Positions 12,801 through 23,720 of a stretch of DNA of 64,000 nt are shown here, piece after piece. A program made the translations under genes and the position numbers. Source of the stretch: Eudromia elegans (lineage: Eukaryota > Chordata > Aves > Tinamiformes > Tinamidae); assembly GCA_003342815.1 (NCBI GenBank), contig PTEX01000055.1, positions 1,973,708 through 2,037,707 of the forward strand, in the 5' to 3' direction. How positions within the stretch are numbered: the first letter of the stretch is position 1; each line of letters starts with the position of its first letter. The notes below the pieces were generated by a model that made no database searches, was not told where the DNA came from, and saw only the letters and a program-made list of their open reading frames with translations.

Positions 12801-14170
12801 ATCATAGAATCATAGAATCATTAAGGTTGGAAAAGACCTTCAAGATCACTGAGTCTAACTGTAAACTCTTCCACACCCTGCCTGCTAAAACGTGTCCCTA
12901 AGTGCCCCTTCTACACAGTTCTTGAACACTGCCAGGGATGGTGACTCCATCACTAATCTGGGCAGCCAGTTCCAGGGCTTCACCACTCTTTCTGTGTAGA
13001 AATTTTTCCTAATATCCAACCTGAACCTCCCGTGGTGCAACTTGAGGCCATTTCCTCTTGTCCTGTTGGTAGTTATTCTGGAGAAGAGACTGATTCCCGC
13101 CTCACTGCAACCTCCTTTCAGGTAGTTGTAGAGAGCAGTAAGGTCTCCCCTGGGCCTCCTCTCCTCCAGACTAAACACCCCCAGCTCCCTCAGCTGCTCC
13201 TCATGAGGTCTGTGCTCCAGCCCCTGCACCAGCTTCACTGCCCTCCTTCGGACGCGCTCCAGCACCTCAATGTCCTTCTTGTAGTAGGGGGCCCCAAAGT
13301 GAACACAGTATTCGAGGTGCAGCCTCACCAGCACCGAGTACAAGGGGACGATCACCTCCCTGCTCCTGCTGGTCACACTGTTCCTGATAGAAGCCAGGAG
13401 GCCCTCGGCCTTCTTGGCCCCCGGGCACACTGCTGGCTCATGTGCAGCCTGCTGTCGACCAGCAGCCCCAGATCCTTTTCTAACACGCAGCTCTCCAGCC
13501 ACTCTGCCCCAAGCCTGCAGCGCTGCATGGGGTTGTTGGGACCGAAGTGCAGGACTTGGCCCTGTTGAGCCTCATGCAGTTGGCCTCAGCCCATCGATCC
13601 AGCCTGTCCAGATCCCTCTGCAGAGCCTTCCTACCCTCAAGCAGATCGACTCTTCCTCCCAGCTTGGTGTCATTTGCAAATTTGCTGAGGGTGCACTCAG
13701 TCCCCTCATCCAGATCATTGATAAAGAGGACCAGCCCCAACACTGACTCCTGGCAGCAGCACTTGTAACCGGCTGTCAGTCAGATGTAACTCCATTCACC
13801 ACCACTCCCTGGGCCCAGCCATCCAGCCAGTTTTTCACCCAGCGAAGAGTACGCCCGCCTAAGCCATGCGCTGCCAGCTTCTCCAGGAAAATGCAGTGAG
13901 AGTGTGTGTTGAAGGCCTTACTGAAGCCTAAGTAGACCATGCCACAGCCTTTCCCTCATCCTCTACGTTGGTCACCTGAGAGAGGATCAGGTTGGTCACG
14001 CAGAACTTGCCTTTCATGAAGGCCTAATACCCTTGCCTGGCCTGATCCCCTGGTTGTCACACACATGCGGTGTGGTAGCCCTCAAGGCAATCATCTGCTC
14101 CATAATTTCCCTGATACTGAGCTCAAGCTGACAGGCCTGTAGTTCCCTGGATCCTCCATCAAACCCTTTC
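12801..14170 (-). mobile_element. CR1 LINE, 5'-truncated, degenerate RT-ORF copy
   Basis: A minus-strand CR1 copy of about 1.37 kb. Its 3' end is marked by the complement of tandem ATTCTATG repeats at 12801-12820, followed by the CR1 3' UTR in reverse complement. Moving 5', the ORF2 reverse transcriptase remnants appear in order. They are the C-terminal tail (from about 12885), the segments [24 protein letters not shown] and RIRKNF-like (12890-13500), a FANDTKLGG motif (13660-13680), a VYLGFSKAF motif (13914-13940) and NYRPVSL (14124-14144). The sequence breaks off near 14165, inside the RT domain, so the endonuclease domain and 5' UTR are missing. The copy is broken by frameshifts and stops, as described in the pseudogene entry. 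Confidence 0.95.
12885..14150 (-). pseudogene. CR1 ORF2 reverse transcriptase remnant
   Basis: This is the coding part of the CR1 copy and encoded RT palm/thumb segments plus the C-terminal region of ORF2, the protein that copies CR1 RNA by target-primed reverse transcription. It is inactive on several counts. The RT motif A residue that is normally Asp in the YLDFSKAF block is Gly (codon at 13926-13928, minus strand). The FADD catalytic motif C reads FAND (the Asn codon is 13672-13674). A one-base loss after the NYRPVSL block shifts the frame near 14105, an in-frame TAG interrupts the segment near 14023, and the frame changes again near 13490-13550. The longest remaining frames are 12885-13502 and 13480-13743. 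No host function is suggested. Confidence 0.9.
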
Positions 14171-15777
14171 AGAAAATCTCTAAAGTAGCACAGCTACTTG
14201 CAAAGATCATTTTCAGTGTATTTAGTGCACAGACAGTCCCAGTACCTCATCGCTTTGGATACCTGGGAGCTAATGTTTGATCTTTGGGAGTTCCCACCGC
14301 AAACTCAAAGAGATAAAAGCCAAAAAGTAGAAATCAGTTTCTGGAGATGCAACTACTCATTTGAAGTACTCACTCTACTGTCATAGAGCAAGCAGAAAAT
14401 CTTAGTAAGAGACACTTGAACCTTTTAAGCATCATCTCTTGGCAATAATGACCTCTCATGCATATTTATGTACAGCACTTAGCTTTATAATGGCCACTTG
14501 AAAGACATTTAATTCTTTTTTGCCTAGGAATGAAGCTATGTGGAGTGTGACAAAAATGTTCAAAGGTCCACATATTAAAATACAAAAATGATCCTGATAG
14601 TTCCTGTATACCAGCCAAAACTATCTTCAGGGAGTATATGGTTTAAGAATTTATGTACCTCTTGATTAAATGTGTGTATGTTTGCAAGTGAGTATACCTA
14701 CACATAAGTGTTAGTAAGATTAGGTATTTGCTACAAGACATCAATCAGGCTTTTCTGGAAGAATTTCAGACAGGTTATATGCTTTGGTTTGTTTTGTAAA
14801 ACCTTTTTGTTGTACAGAACTTAATATTATTCATTATGCACTGAAAGCAAAATCATATGACTACCATTTCCTACGTAACATAAATTATCTTATGATTCTT
14901 GTGGGGCAATAACACTACTTTTATTGTTAAGAAAAACAGACGATAAAACAAAATATTGCCATCTGAAAAAAAAAATTAATAAAGCTTTAACTAGCTGAAC
15001 ATAAATGTGCAAGGCTGTGAAACACAATACTGCTTTTTCAGAACTCCCCCCAAATTATGGAAAATGAGAAGAATATTTGCACTAATTTCAAGTGTGTATA
15101 CTTTCATTCTTTCTTTAAGTGGAAATATGTAAGGAAATGGGACACATAAATAATATTTTGACTGTCCCACAGAAAAGACATTATGAAACATTCATTAAAC
15201 ATTAGGTCATATAATGACTTCTTGATTCTTTCAGTTCTTAGCCAGTGCTCTAATGAAATTCAAACCTGCTACATCTGCCATACCACACTGTTAATTAGTT
15301 TTCTATTTATTTAACAGATCTAGAAGAGGAAAGCAATCTATTGCCAGTGAATTGTTTGACTTCTATGCTAAGCAGGCTGCATTCCAATCCTCTAATGTTG
15401 AAACTAGCATGAATTCAACTTTCATCTCATTGCCATGTCAAATTAGCACCCAGCAGATTCTAGATACAAAGTCTTTTTTTCCCCTTTGGTTTGCAAACAA
15501 CCAATAGTTCTTGGAAGTCAAGAAAAATAAGCTAGGCAATATTTCTGTGATCTCTCTTCTTCCTCCTAACTTGCTAAAATTGATTAAATATAGGTGGAAT
15601 AGGGTGGTTGTTTTATTTATGTTGAACCAAGACCATGATTTCAAGCAGACTATGCTCATTATGTAAAATAAATTAAAAATAAAAAGATGATTTGAATAGA
15701 ATAAAACCAAACCAAGAAAACCTAGAATGCTGGGAAAGTTTAGGAGATGACTTTTGCATGTGCTTTGACATTTAACA
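14171..15777. other. Intergenic sequence, no gene recognised
   Basis: AT-rich sequence between two minus-strand CR1 copies. Nothing recognisable was seen in either strand. The open frames (for example 15438-15710 minus) have leucine/phenylalanine-rich translations expected of AT-rich DNA. Confidence 0.55.
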
Positions 15778-16262
15778 GGATCACGGAATCACAGAGTGGT
15801 TAAGGCTGGAAAGGACCTGTAGAGATCCTCTAGTCCAACCCCCTGCTCCAGCAGGGACCCCTAGAGCACAGGGCACAGGGTGGCATCCAGGTGGGTTTGG
15901 AAGATCTCCAGAGAAGGAGAGTCCACAGCCTCTCTGGGCAGCCTGTGCCAGTGCTCTGTCACCCTCACAGGAAAGAAGTTCTTCCTCACATGGTCATGAA
16001 ACTGCCTGTGCTTCCACTTGTACCTGTTACCCCATGTCAATGGCCACCACCGATAAGACTTTGGCCCCCTCCTCCCTACATTCTCCCTCAGGTACTTACA
16101 CCTGAGGGTGATCAGATCTCCTCTCAGTCTTCTCTAGGCTAAACAGGCCCAGCTCACTTAGTCTTTCCTCACACAGTAGATGCTCCAGTCCCTTAGCTGT
16201 CTTTGTCGCTCTACACTGGACCCTCTCTAGAAGCTCCACATCCCTCATACCAGAGAGCCAAG
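15778..16262 (-). mobile_element. CR1 LINE, older fragment
   Basis: A second minus-strand CR1 3' fragment, recognisable on the + strand by TCACGGAATCACAGAGTGG, then AAGGCTGGAAAGGACC, AGTCCAACCCCCTGCTC and the complement of ORF2 tail sequence (GCCTCTCTGGGCAGCCTG, TCTTCTCTAGGCTAAACAGG, CCTCACACAGTAGATGCTCC). It lacks the ATTCTATG tail repeats and differs in sequence from the other two copies, so it belongs to another subfamily. The ORF2 part carries many frameshifts and stops. The plus-strand open frame 15891-16142 is antisense to it and is not a gene. Confidence 0.9.
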
Positions 16263-19200
16263 ACTGTGGTTTTAATCAGACTAGTGCTAAACAATATAGT
16301 ATTATAAAATGAGCACCCTTGACAAAATTCTTAGCATAAGCAGAGTGTCAATTTTGAGTAATTTACAATGTAAGTCAGAGAAACACAATTCACAGCATAG
16401 AATAGCAGTATATAATACCAGAGACCAAGAACTTATTGGTAGTAGTGTTCACGGGAAAAAAAAAAGTCCTTTGAAGAGAGATAATGAACCTTTTTTTTTT
16501 ACTAGATCAATTGATATTTTTGGAAAAAAATGTTTCTGATTGCAAGTCTGTAGCAGAAATAGTGACCTTTGGATTAAGTACTGGTAGAAAACCAATCTAT
16601 GTGAGTTTAACTTTATTGTGTTAATGGATTAAGTGGCCTCAGATCCAGAGAAGAAAAGTTTTTTAAAAATAAAGATATGATATATTGAAAGAAAGTTCAA
16701 AGCCAGGAATTGACTGAGATAAAGGGAATAGAAAGGAGAAGAGGCATGAAGGAGACAATATGTAAGAGAAAGTAGAATGGGAAGGGGAAAATATGCAGAG
16801 TTTTGAAATAAAGGAACTTGATCTCAATTCAGGACAGAAAAATCCATAAAAGGAGTCAAAATGAGAGAAGCCAACTTCTTTTCTGATTGAAATTCACTGC
16901 TGTGTTTCTTTGCTCTTTTGGGGTTTGATTTTTGTGTGTGTGTGTGTGTGATGGATACTGCCTTGACTATGCTATTATTTTTTTGCTATGATCCTCTCTT
17001 GTATCTTCAGAAAAAGCAACCTACCAACAAAAAAACCACTACCACCACCACTACCAACAACAACAACAACAAAACCAGCACAGTGTAGTGGCATCTGTAA
17101 CTCAGACTCAGCAATGACATGAATTCCCTAGTGCTCTGAAGCCTCCCTTCTAACAACTCAGTGTTTTATCATGATTGAAAAGGGATTAAACTGAACAAGG
17201 CAGAGAGAGTCTAATTTTCCTAAATTTTTAAGTTGTTTTCTTAGGCTGCTGGCGTATTTACAAGGACTGAACAGCACTACTTAACAAAGCATTACATTAA
17301 GTGAATGTTGCATTTGTAAGGGTTGGATTTTTGATAGTTGCGAGACGGGCAGAGTATAAAGTAGGATTTGTTAATCTTCCACAGTGTTCATAGAGCTGAG
17401 TGGACTGAAACAAACAGCTGGGGTTTAAGGAAGAAATCTGAAAGCTAGAGTTCTAATAATGAAGCTCTGCAATGTATAACCATGTCTTCTAATGATTAGA
17501 AATAAATCCATGACTTTCGGAAGCCTTTAATATACATGACCTGCAGTTTTTTCAAAGGGGTAGATTATCTGCATACACATATGAAAGAATTGCCGGAAAG
17601 ACTTCTGCTTATTGTGAACTGCTCCTAATCTTCCTGTAAATTGCCAGGGCTAAATCTCAGCCACAATTCCCCTTGTTTCTGCCCAGCTGGGAAAATTTGG
17701 CTTTAGCATGTCTGTCCCTGGGCACGCGGGGTGCATGGTACAGTATATCCTCTCTTGCTGACACCATCTGCCCAGCACTAGTTCAGAGGAGGCAGGGAGC
17801 TCATCCTGAAAACAAAGCTGCTGTGGTGCCCCTCTTTTTTTATTAAGTTATGCACTTGTTTCTTATTTTGCTCAGTAGCATAAAACGGAGTTTGTCTAAT
17901 GCCCATATGCAACCAACAGATGCTTGTGCCCATGGATGCTGCATAATCAATGAATGATAACTCATAATATCTGTAAAGTTGCAGAAAGAAATCAGAATTT
18001 CAGCAGATTTCTGTCTTGTCTGACTGCTCTAGATTGGCTATAGAAAAAAAAAAAAAGCCAGTTGTGCATAAAACTCCATCTGTTGAGTAATATGCATGTG
18101 ACTGCGAGGAATATTTAAGGAGATGTTTGAGTGTTATTGGAATAACAGAAAAAAATGAATATGGAATAAGAATTTTATTTGTGAATGCACAGAGTAGGCT
18201 ACAATAACCAGTATTCAATATTTAGCAAATATATTGGTAAAAGCAAAAGATCCTTTACATATAATGTCTAATGCCTTGGAAGCAATTTGGTAAGCTGTTT
18301 AAATTATGCTTCCATTTTACAACGCTGTGTAATTTGATTATACAAACTACACCTCTAGCTCTTCCCTATGCAGATGTTGCATCAAAATGTTCCTTTCAGT
18401 ATTCACTGGAGCAAAATGCAGACTTCACTGAATAGCAGAACAAAATGCAGAGAATGAGGTGTTATTTCATAATGTGATTGACATAAATCAGACTAATTGC
18501 TCTTCTGCTCTGTGATGCATAGCCACAGCAATTCTGTAACAAAATTTACTTGAGAAACATCTAAAATATGAGCTAAGATAGTGAAGTATAATTTTAATAG
18601 TAGGAATGATAAAGACTCTAGTAGTCACTGAAGAAATCCTCAGATTTTTTTGAGGGGGGGGTCCAGAATTGCAGAACAACTTTGGTGAAATCATATATGT
18701 ACCAGGAAGTCTGAATAGACCTGGGGAGCAGTAAAGGAAAGAGAGGTCAGGAGGGGAACCGATAAACTCTACTTTCCACAAAATAAGACTGCTGGAAATA
18801 CAATGGTGTCAGAATCACTACTTTAGTTGTTACTTGCCTAAAAGGTCTTCCATAGTTCAGGCAAGAAAATTCCTTGCCCTGGCAAGCTTACAAGCTAATT
18901 TAAACTCTTGTATTTGTGTGTGTAATACACAGGAAGAATAGAGAGCTGGAGAAAGGGTGATAATGGAAATACTGTGGCATTGTTCAGGTCAAAACATATG
19001 TTTCAAGAGTTTCTGCCATGAGAAAAGATAAGGGTGGAAATTACTGCAGGACAAGGGGACATGTGGGGCACAGATTATGGAGAGCAGCCTTCAGAGAGAT
19101 ACTGGATAATTAGGCAAGAAAGAAGTTATGTGGAACTTAAAGGCAAAACACTGGACTTCAGCAGAGGAAAGTCAGGAGTTATGAGATAAAAAGATGAAGG

Positions 19201-22200
19201 AACAGATCAGGTAGTCCCAATAAATCAATTTTGAGTTAATCCACAATTAAAACAAGGATCCATAGTTATAGCTCCCCAGGTGGAAAAAAAAAAAAAAAAA
19301 AAAAGTAAAATAAAAAAAACAAAAACGGGACACCATTTAGGCAAGCAAATACAGAGAGGACAACATGGTACATAGTTACAGACTTCAGTATTATGAGATT
19401 TTTTTTTTTCTTAACCAATCATTAGAAAGCATGGAGAAGTTGAAGAGAATAGTCGGGACTTACATTTTTCCTCACCTAAACTTAATGTGAAGGAGAAATA
19501 TCCAGGAAGATAGTAAAGGGAGACAGGCTAGTAAAACAAATGGAGATAGAGATTTGGATGAAGTGAGCATGGTTAGAAATGGAAAGCTGGATTACAGAGG
19601 AGGAGGTCTTAAGTGTAACACAGTAACTAGTATCAAAAATAATATGATATAAAACATCATGGAAATATCATGTCTGGGAATAGCCTTGATGTATTTGGAA
19701 GCATGTGTTCAATGTGCAGTGTACAAAAGGGGATTGCATCCAGGCTGAAAGAGTCTCTAACAACATTAGAAAATAGAAATCAGAGGCATTACTTCTCAAT
19801 TGCAAGTTTGAGTTACAGGTGAAAGGAATAAGGAAAATGTATCAGACTGAAAAGCTTTAGAGGGAACATCTGGTGCTCAGAGGTAGGAGATAGTTGAGAT
19901 TTTGTTTTGACTGTAGGAAGTGAGCCCTTCAGCTGAAGAGAACAGATGGGAATTGGTGAAAGTTTTAAAACAAAGAAACAAACATACATGTTGTGGTGGG
20001 CAGTATGGTGGTGTGGCTTTGGAAGATGGAAGGTAAGTAGAGGGTTAAGGTAAGGAAAACAAGAAAATTGAAGAAGATGGGAGAAGTGTATTGTAGAGAA
20101 AGAGAAAGGGGAAGGAGTAGAAGTACTAGAGGAAAAGTGTCTTTTGTAGGCAAGAGGGCAGGAAATGGGATCTAGTGAAACATCTATTTTTAGATATAGA
20201 ATTATCTGTATTTTATAAGCAAGTAGTAGAGTGACTACTGCATTTAATGGCATATCCTAATCTCTACAGAACATGGTTTTATAGAGTAGGCTTGATTCAA
20301 GAACTTGCTAGTAAATGGTATCACAAGAATAGCATTCAGCTGAAAATTATAGGTATGATATATGTGTGTGTATATATATAGGTACAACAGAGGAAGAATG
20401 GAAAGAAAGTTTTAGTGACCCAAACCAGGACATGCTCTTCCATCTGGGAGGAGAGAGAGAGGAAAAAAAGTAACTTTTAAGGGAAAAAGTGCATTAGCTT
20501 TTCAGGGACAAGTGTTTCCCTAAAGTTTTGGGCCTTGTGAGCTTTGCACTCAATGAATGAATGAATTCTTAAAATGTCTGAAGCTACAAATTTTCTTTTC
20601 CATAGAACATGCTGTCATGCTTCTGGCATCCTGTTTATCACAAGCTCCCTGTAGCCACTCTGTCCCATTTGTGATTAATGTCCTTCACCACCACCCTCTG
20701 AATTCCTCTCGTGTTCATTTTGTTACGCGGCAGAGTGTTTTCAGTGTGTTTTTTTTTTTTTCTTAATTTCTCTACTTCCATAATATATTTTTGCTGCTGT
20801 CAAGTCTGGCATGCACTTAACGTTGGATACTAAATGTACTTGCTTGTCATAAACTCCCGACCCCATATGTGCTGATGTAGCCTTTTCTCCTTGTTCCAAA
20901 AAATGCTTTCTTTCATAGGTGCCTTGGCATCCATGGCAGCAAAGTCTGCTGCTTGCTTTCTCTGTCTGCTGTTTGTACTTCCCTCTCCTTTTCCTTGGAT
21001 GCATCACAGCTTCTGGTGAATAGTTGTGTTTTCTGGCAGCGAGAAAAAAAAGGCCTACTTCCCATCTGCTGAGCCAGACTGTCTCTGGAAGGTGGTAGAG
21101 TCATCCCAACGCTTTTTATATTCTGGAAGCCCTGATGAGGTCCTGAAAAACACCCTCCCCGCTGCCGCCCAGCTCACCAGAGAAGAAGGAGAGGGGGAAA
21201 GAAAAGGGAGGAGAGGGATAGAAAAAAATCAGCCCACAGCTCTCCATTCTGAAGCTGGGGTACTCTGTCCACTTTATTTTTTTCCATTTACCTTTGAGAA
21301 ATCGCATTGTCAAGCAGCAGTGCTTTTCCTGCGGAGGCCTGAAGGGCTTTGACTTTAGAGATGGAAAAGACCCTAGGATGCTTTGGCTGCTTCTCTGCGA
21401 CCAGGGATTTAAAGGGAACGGGCACATGGCCAGTACCACACCTTGTCTCGTAAAAGAGGTTAATATGGTGTCCTTGATAGGACGTCATGCAATATTCGTC
21501 CTTGTCCACTGAGAATGGCATAATGGCAGTGGGGAATTCCACTGTTATTATTAATACTAATGTTCAAGAAACATTGTGAAATTGTAGACTTTTTTTCCCA
21601 AGGTGTCAGTAATAAGTAGTTTTAAGAAAATTCTTAATCACTTTCATAATAATCTTGCCTGGGTCAGTTTGTATCTCATGTAAATATACTTTTTAACATG
21701 TGTTTTTTTTATTTCTGGCCTCTTTAAACCTAATTGTGTCATGAGGAAATACAAGAGGGGGATCTCGGGGCTCAATTTATTTGCACTAATACTGTGAAGT
21801 TTTCCTGTGTTTTATGTTTATCATTGATGTCTCTACTAGAGTTTTTTATTTCACAATGCTTAAATATCTGATATAATAGAAAAATACTGCAGATGAAATG
21901 TCTGACACTGGACAGGTAAGCTACTTTCTTAAAACATATATTGAGACACAAATTCAATGTCTTTAAAGCACTGTCTCTGGACTTCAAAATGTATTTTTTT
22001 CTATTTAAGAACTAACACATAGCCTTTTTTAAAAAATATATTTTTTCATTTTACTCTTTCTTTTAGAAAAGGGAGAAATCGTAGCATCATTAAATCAATA
22101 ACAAAATAGCTACTGACTTCAGGTGGCTTGAAGCTTCACTCTAGCTTTAAAAAAAAAGTCTATTACTGTTATAAAATGAATGTAGAATAAATCTACCATG

Positions 22201-22800
22201 AACTTAGTTTTTATTAAAATATATTTGCTTCTGAATTATAAGAAACTGGAAAAAATGTAATTGTAGACTTTGCACCTTGTGGAAAAAATAGAGTAACTGA
22301 GGCCTTTCCCACTTGCACAGGAAAAAATAGACTCCATGAACAGTCAGGAAATCATTTTGAGAAAAGAAACCATTACTGGTATAGATCCACGTAGGCATTT
22401 TCACAGGTTGCGCTTGTGTGGGACTACTCCTTCTCCTTTCCCTGTTGCCAAAGAAAACAGTCTTGAAGTAAAAGATCTCCTTGTTCCACAGCCTTGGGCT
22501 TGCTCATGGAGTAATTACGGCATAAGGCGAGCTTTATGGATCAAGTAATTTCTTTATTTCACTCCCATTAGACAAACCATAGACAAACCCTCTTCTCCAA
22601 CTTCTCCAGTGCTCGGGGAACTGCACTGTTCCCCTGTTTCTTCTAAAGTTTCTCTGTTTGTGAAAGCTTTTTTCTATTGTCGCCTCTCAAAAATAACCAG
22701 TAAGGCATTGTTTAATATACAAATCAGCTGCTGTACACTTAAATGAGAATAGAAATCTTTCTGGGAAGAGATACTGGCGCTTCATTCCTTACAATTTTAA
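16263..22800. other. Intergenic sequence with simple repeats and purine-rich strands
   Basis: No gene was recognised. Simple repeats include TG dinucleotides at 16933-16950, CAA/CCA trinucleotides at about 17038-17074, an A21 tract at 19284-19304 and a TG/TA tract near 20361-20380. The + strand is strongly purine-rich at about 16640-16860 and 18930-20130. The block at 21030-21450 is somewhat GC-richer with open frames on both strands but has no recognisable product. Confidence 0.5.
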
Positions 22801-22859
22801 GGTGCCTGCCTGCGCGCTGCTCTTTTTGTATGTATGTGTGTGGTGAAAATGCCATTAAA

Positions 22860-23720
22860 GCGAGTGCAAGTGCTTCTGTGAATGAAGCTCTAGCTAACAC
22901 ACAGCCTTATTTGAAATTTCTAGGAAGGTTTTGCCATGTATTGTTTGCTTAACGTTTCACTAAGTGATAGCTCAAGCTGAGAATTGTTCACAGTTAAAAT
23001 TAATACCATAGTACTCTGATAGCTGCACAAAATATGGGAAGATTTAATGTATTTAAACCACGCTAAATGCAGTTGAGAAGTAAAAATAATATGCCTCCTT
23101 TCTCCCTCACATACTCCCCACACAAAAAAAAGGAAGAAAAATTCTTTTATATGTGGAGGTTGGCCTTCAAATTTATTTCCTAATCCCCTGATAAGACCTA
23201 ATGCACCTACCTTGCTGCCTAGGGAGCCTTCTGTGAACTGAGACACTGACACTCAGAAGCAGTTTTTCAAGTTTCCAAATCAATTATTCTAAAAGCTAAG
23301 CCTTTGTCCTGCTTGGCTGAAGCTAAATACACTTTAAATTCAAATATTTCTTTTAAAAGAATCATCTGTTAATTGGTGTTGAGGTTTAAATATTTGAGCT
23401 TATTTACTTCTCCCTCTAAACTACATTTCAAAAATATCCTCCTGTTATTACAGTCTATTAAATCAGACTATCATAAAGGGAACATTTATTGATATCTTGA
23501 GATATGCAATTAAGATTGTGTTACTGTGCATATTTTATATTAAATGTTTCCTGCAATTTGACTTTAACAAGGTCTGAAGGGCCTTAATGCGCTTATTTAT
23601 TTCTTTCGGAATAAAGGAAGATGCAATGTATCAGCTGGTTAAGCCATCATCACTCCAGTTCTGCCCCAAACAGTAGGATTTATTCCGTATGTGTGTTCCT
23701 GCAAATATTGACAGCTGGTA
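22860..23720. promoter_or_regulatory. Candidate conserved non-coding element
   Basis: This unique-looking stretch has the style of vertebrate conserved non-coding DNA: long AT-rich runs broken by precise motifs such as CTTTTAAAAGAATCATCTG, GTTAATTGG and AATCAGACTATCAT, and clustered TAAT/ATTA cores. No open frame or repeat explains it. The call rests on pattern impression only. Alignment to other amniotes would decide. Confidence 0.22.

Noticed and set aside
12885..13502. 205-codon minus-strand frame that could be taken for a host gene
   Set aside because: It is the C-terminal part of CR1 ORF2, adjoining CR1 3' UTR and tail repeats.
13032..13568. 178-codon plus-strand frame
   Set aside because: It is antisense to the CR1 ORF2 remnant and matches no protein family.
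19813..20253. 146-codon minus-strand Ser/Phe/Pro-rich frame
   Set aside because: Its composition follows from the purine-rich opposite strand, and no signature was seen.
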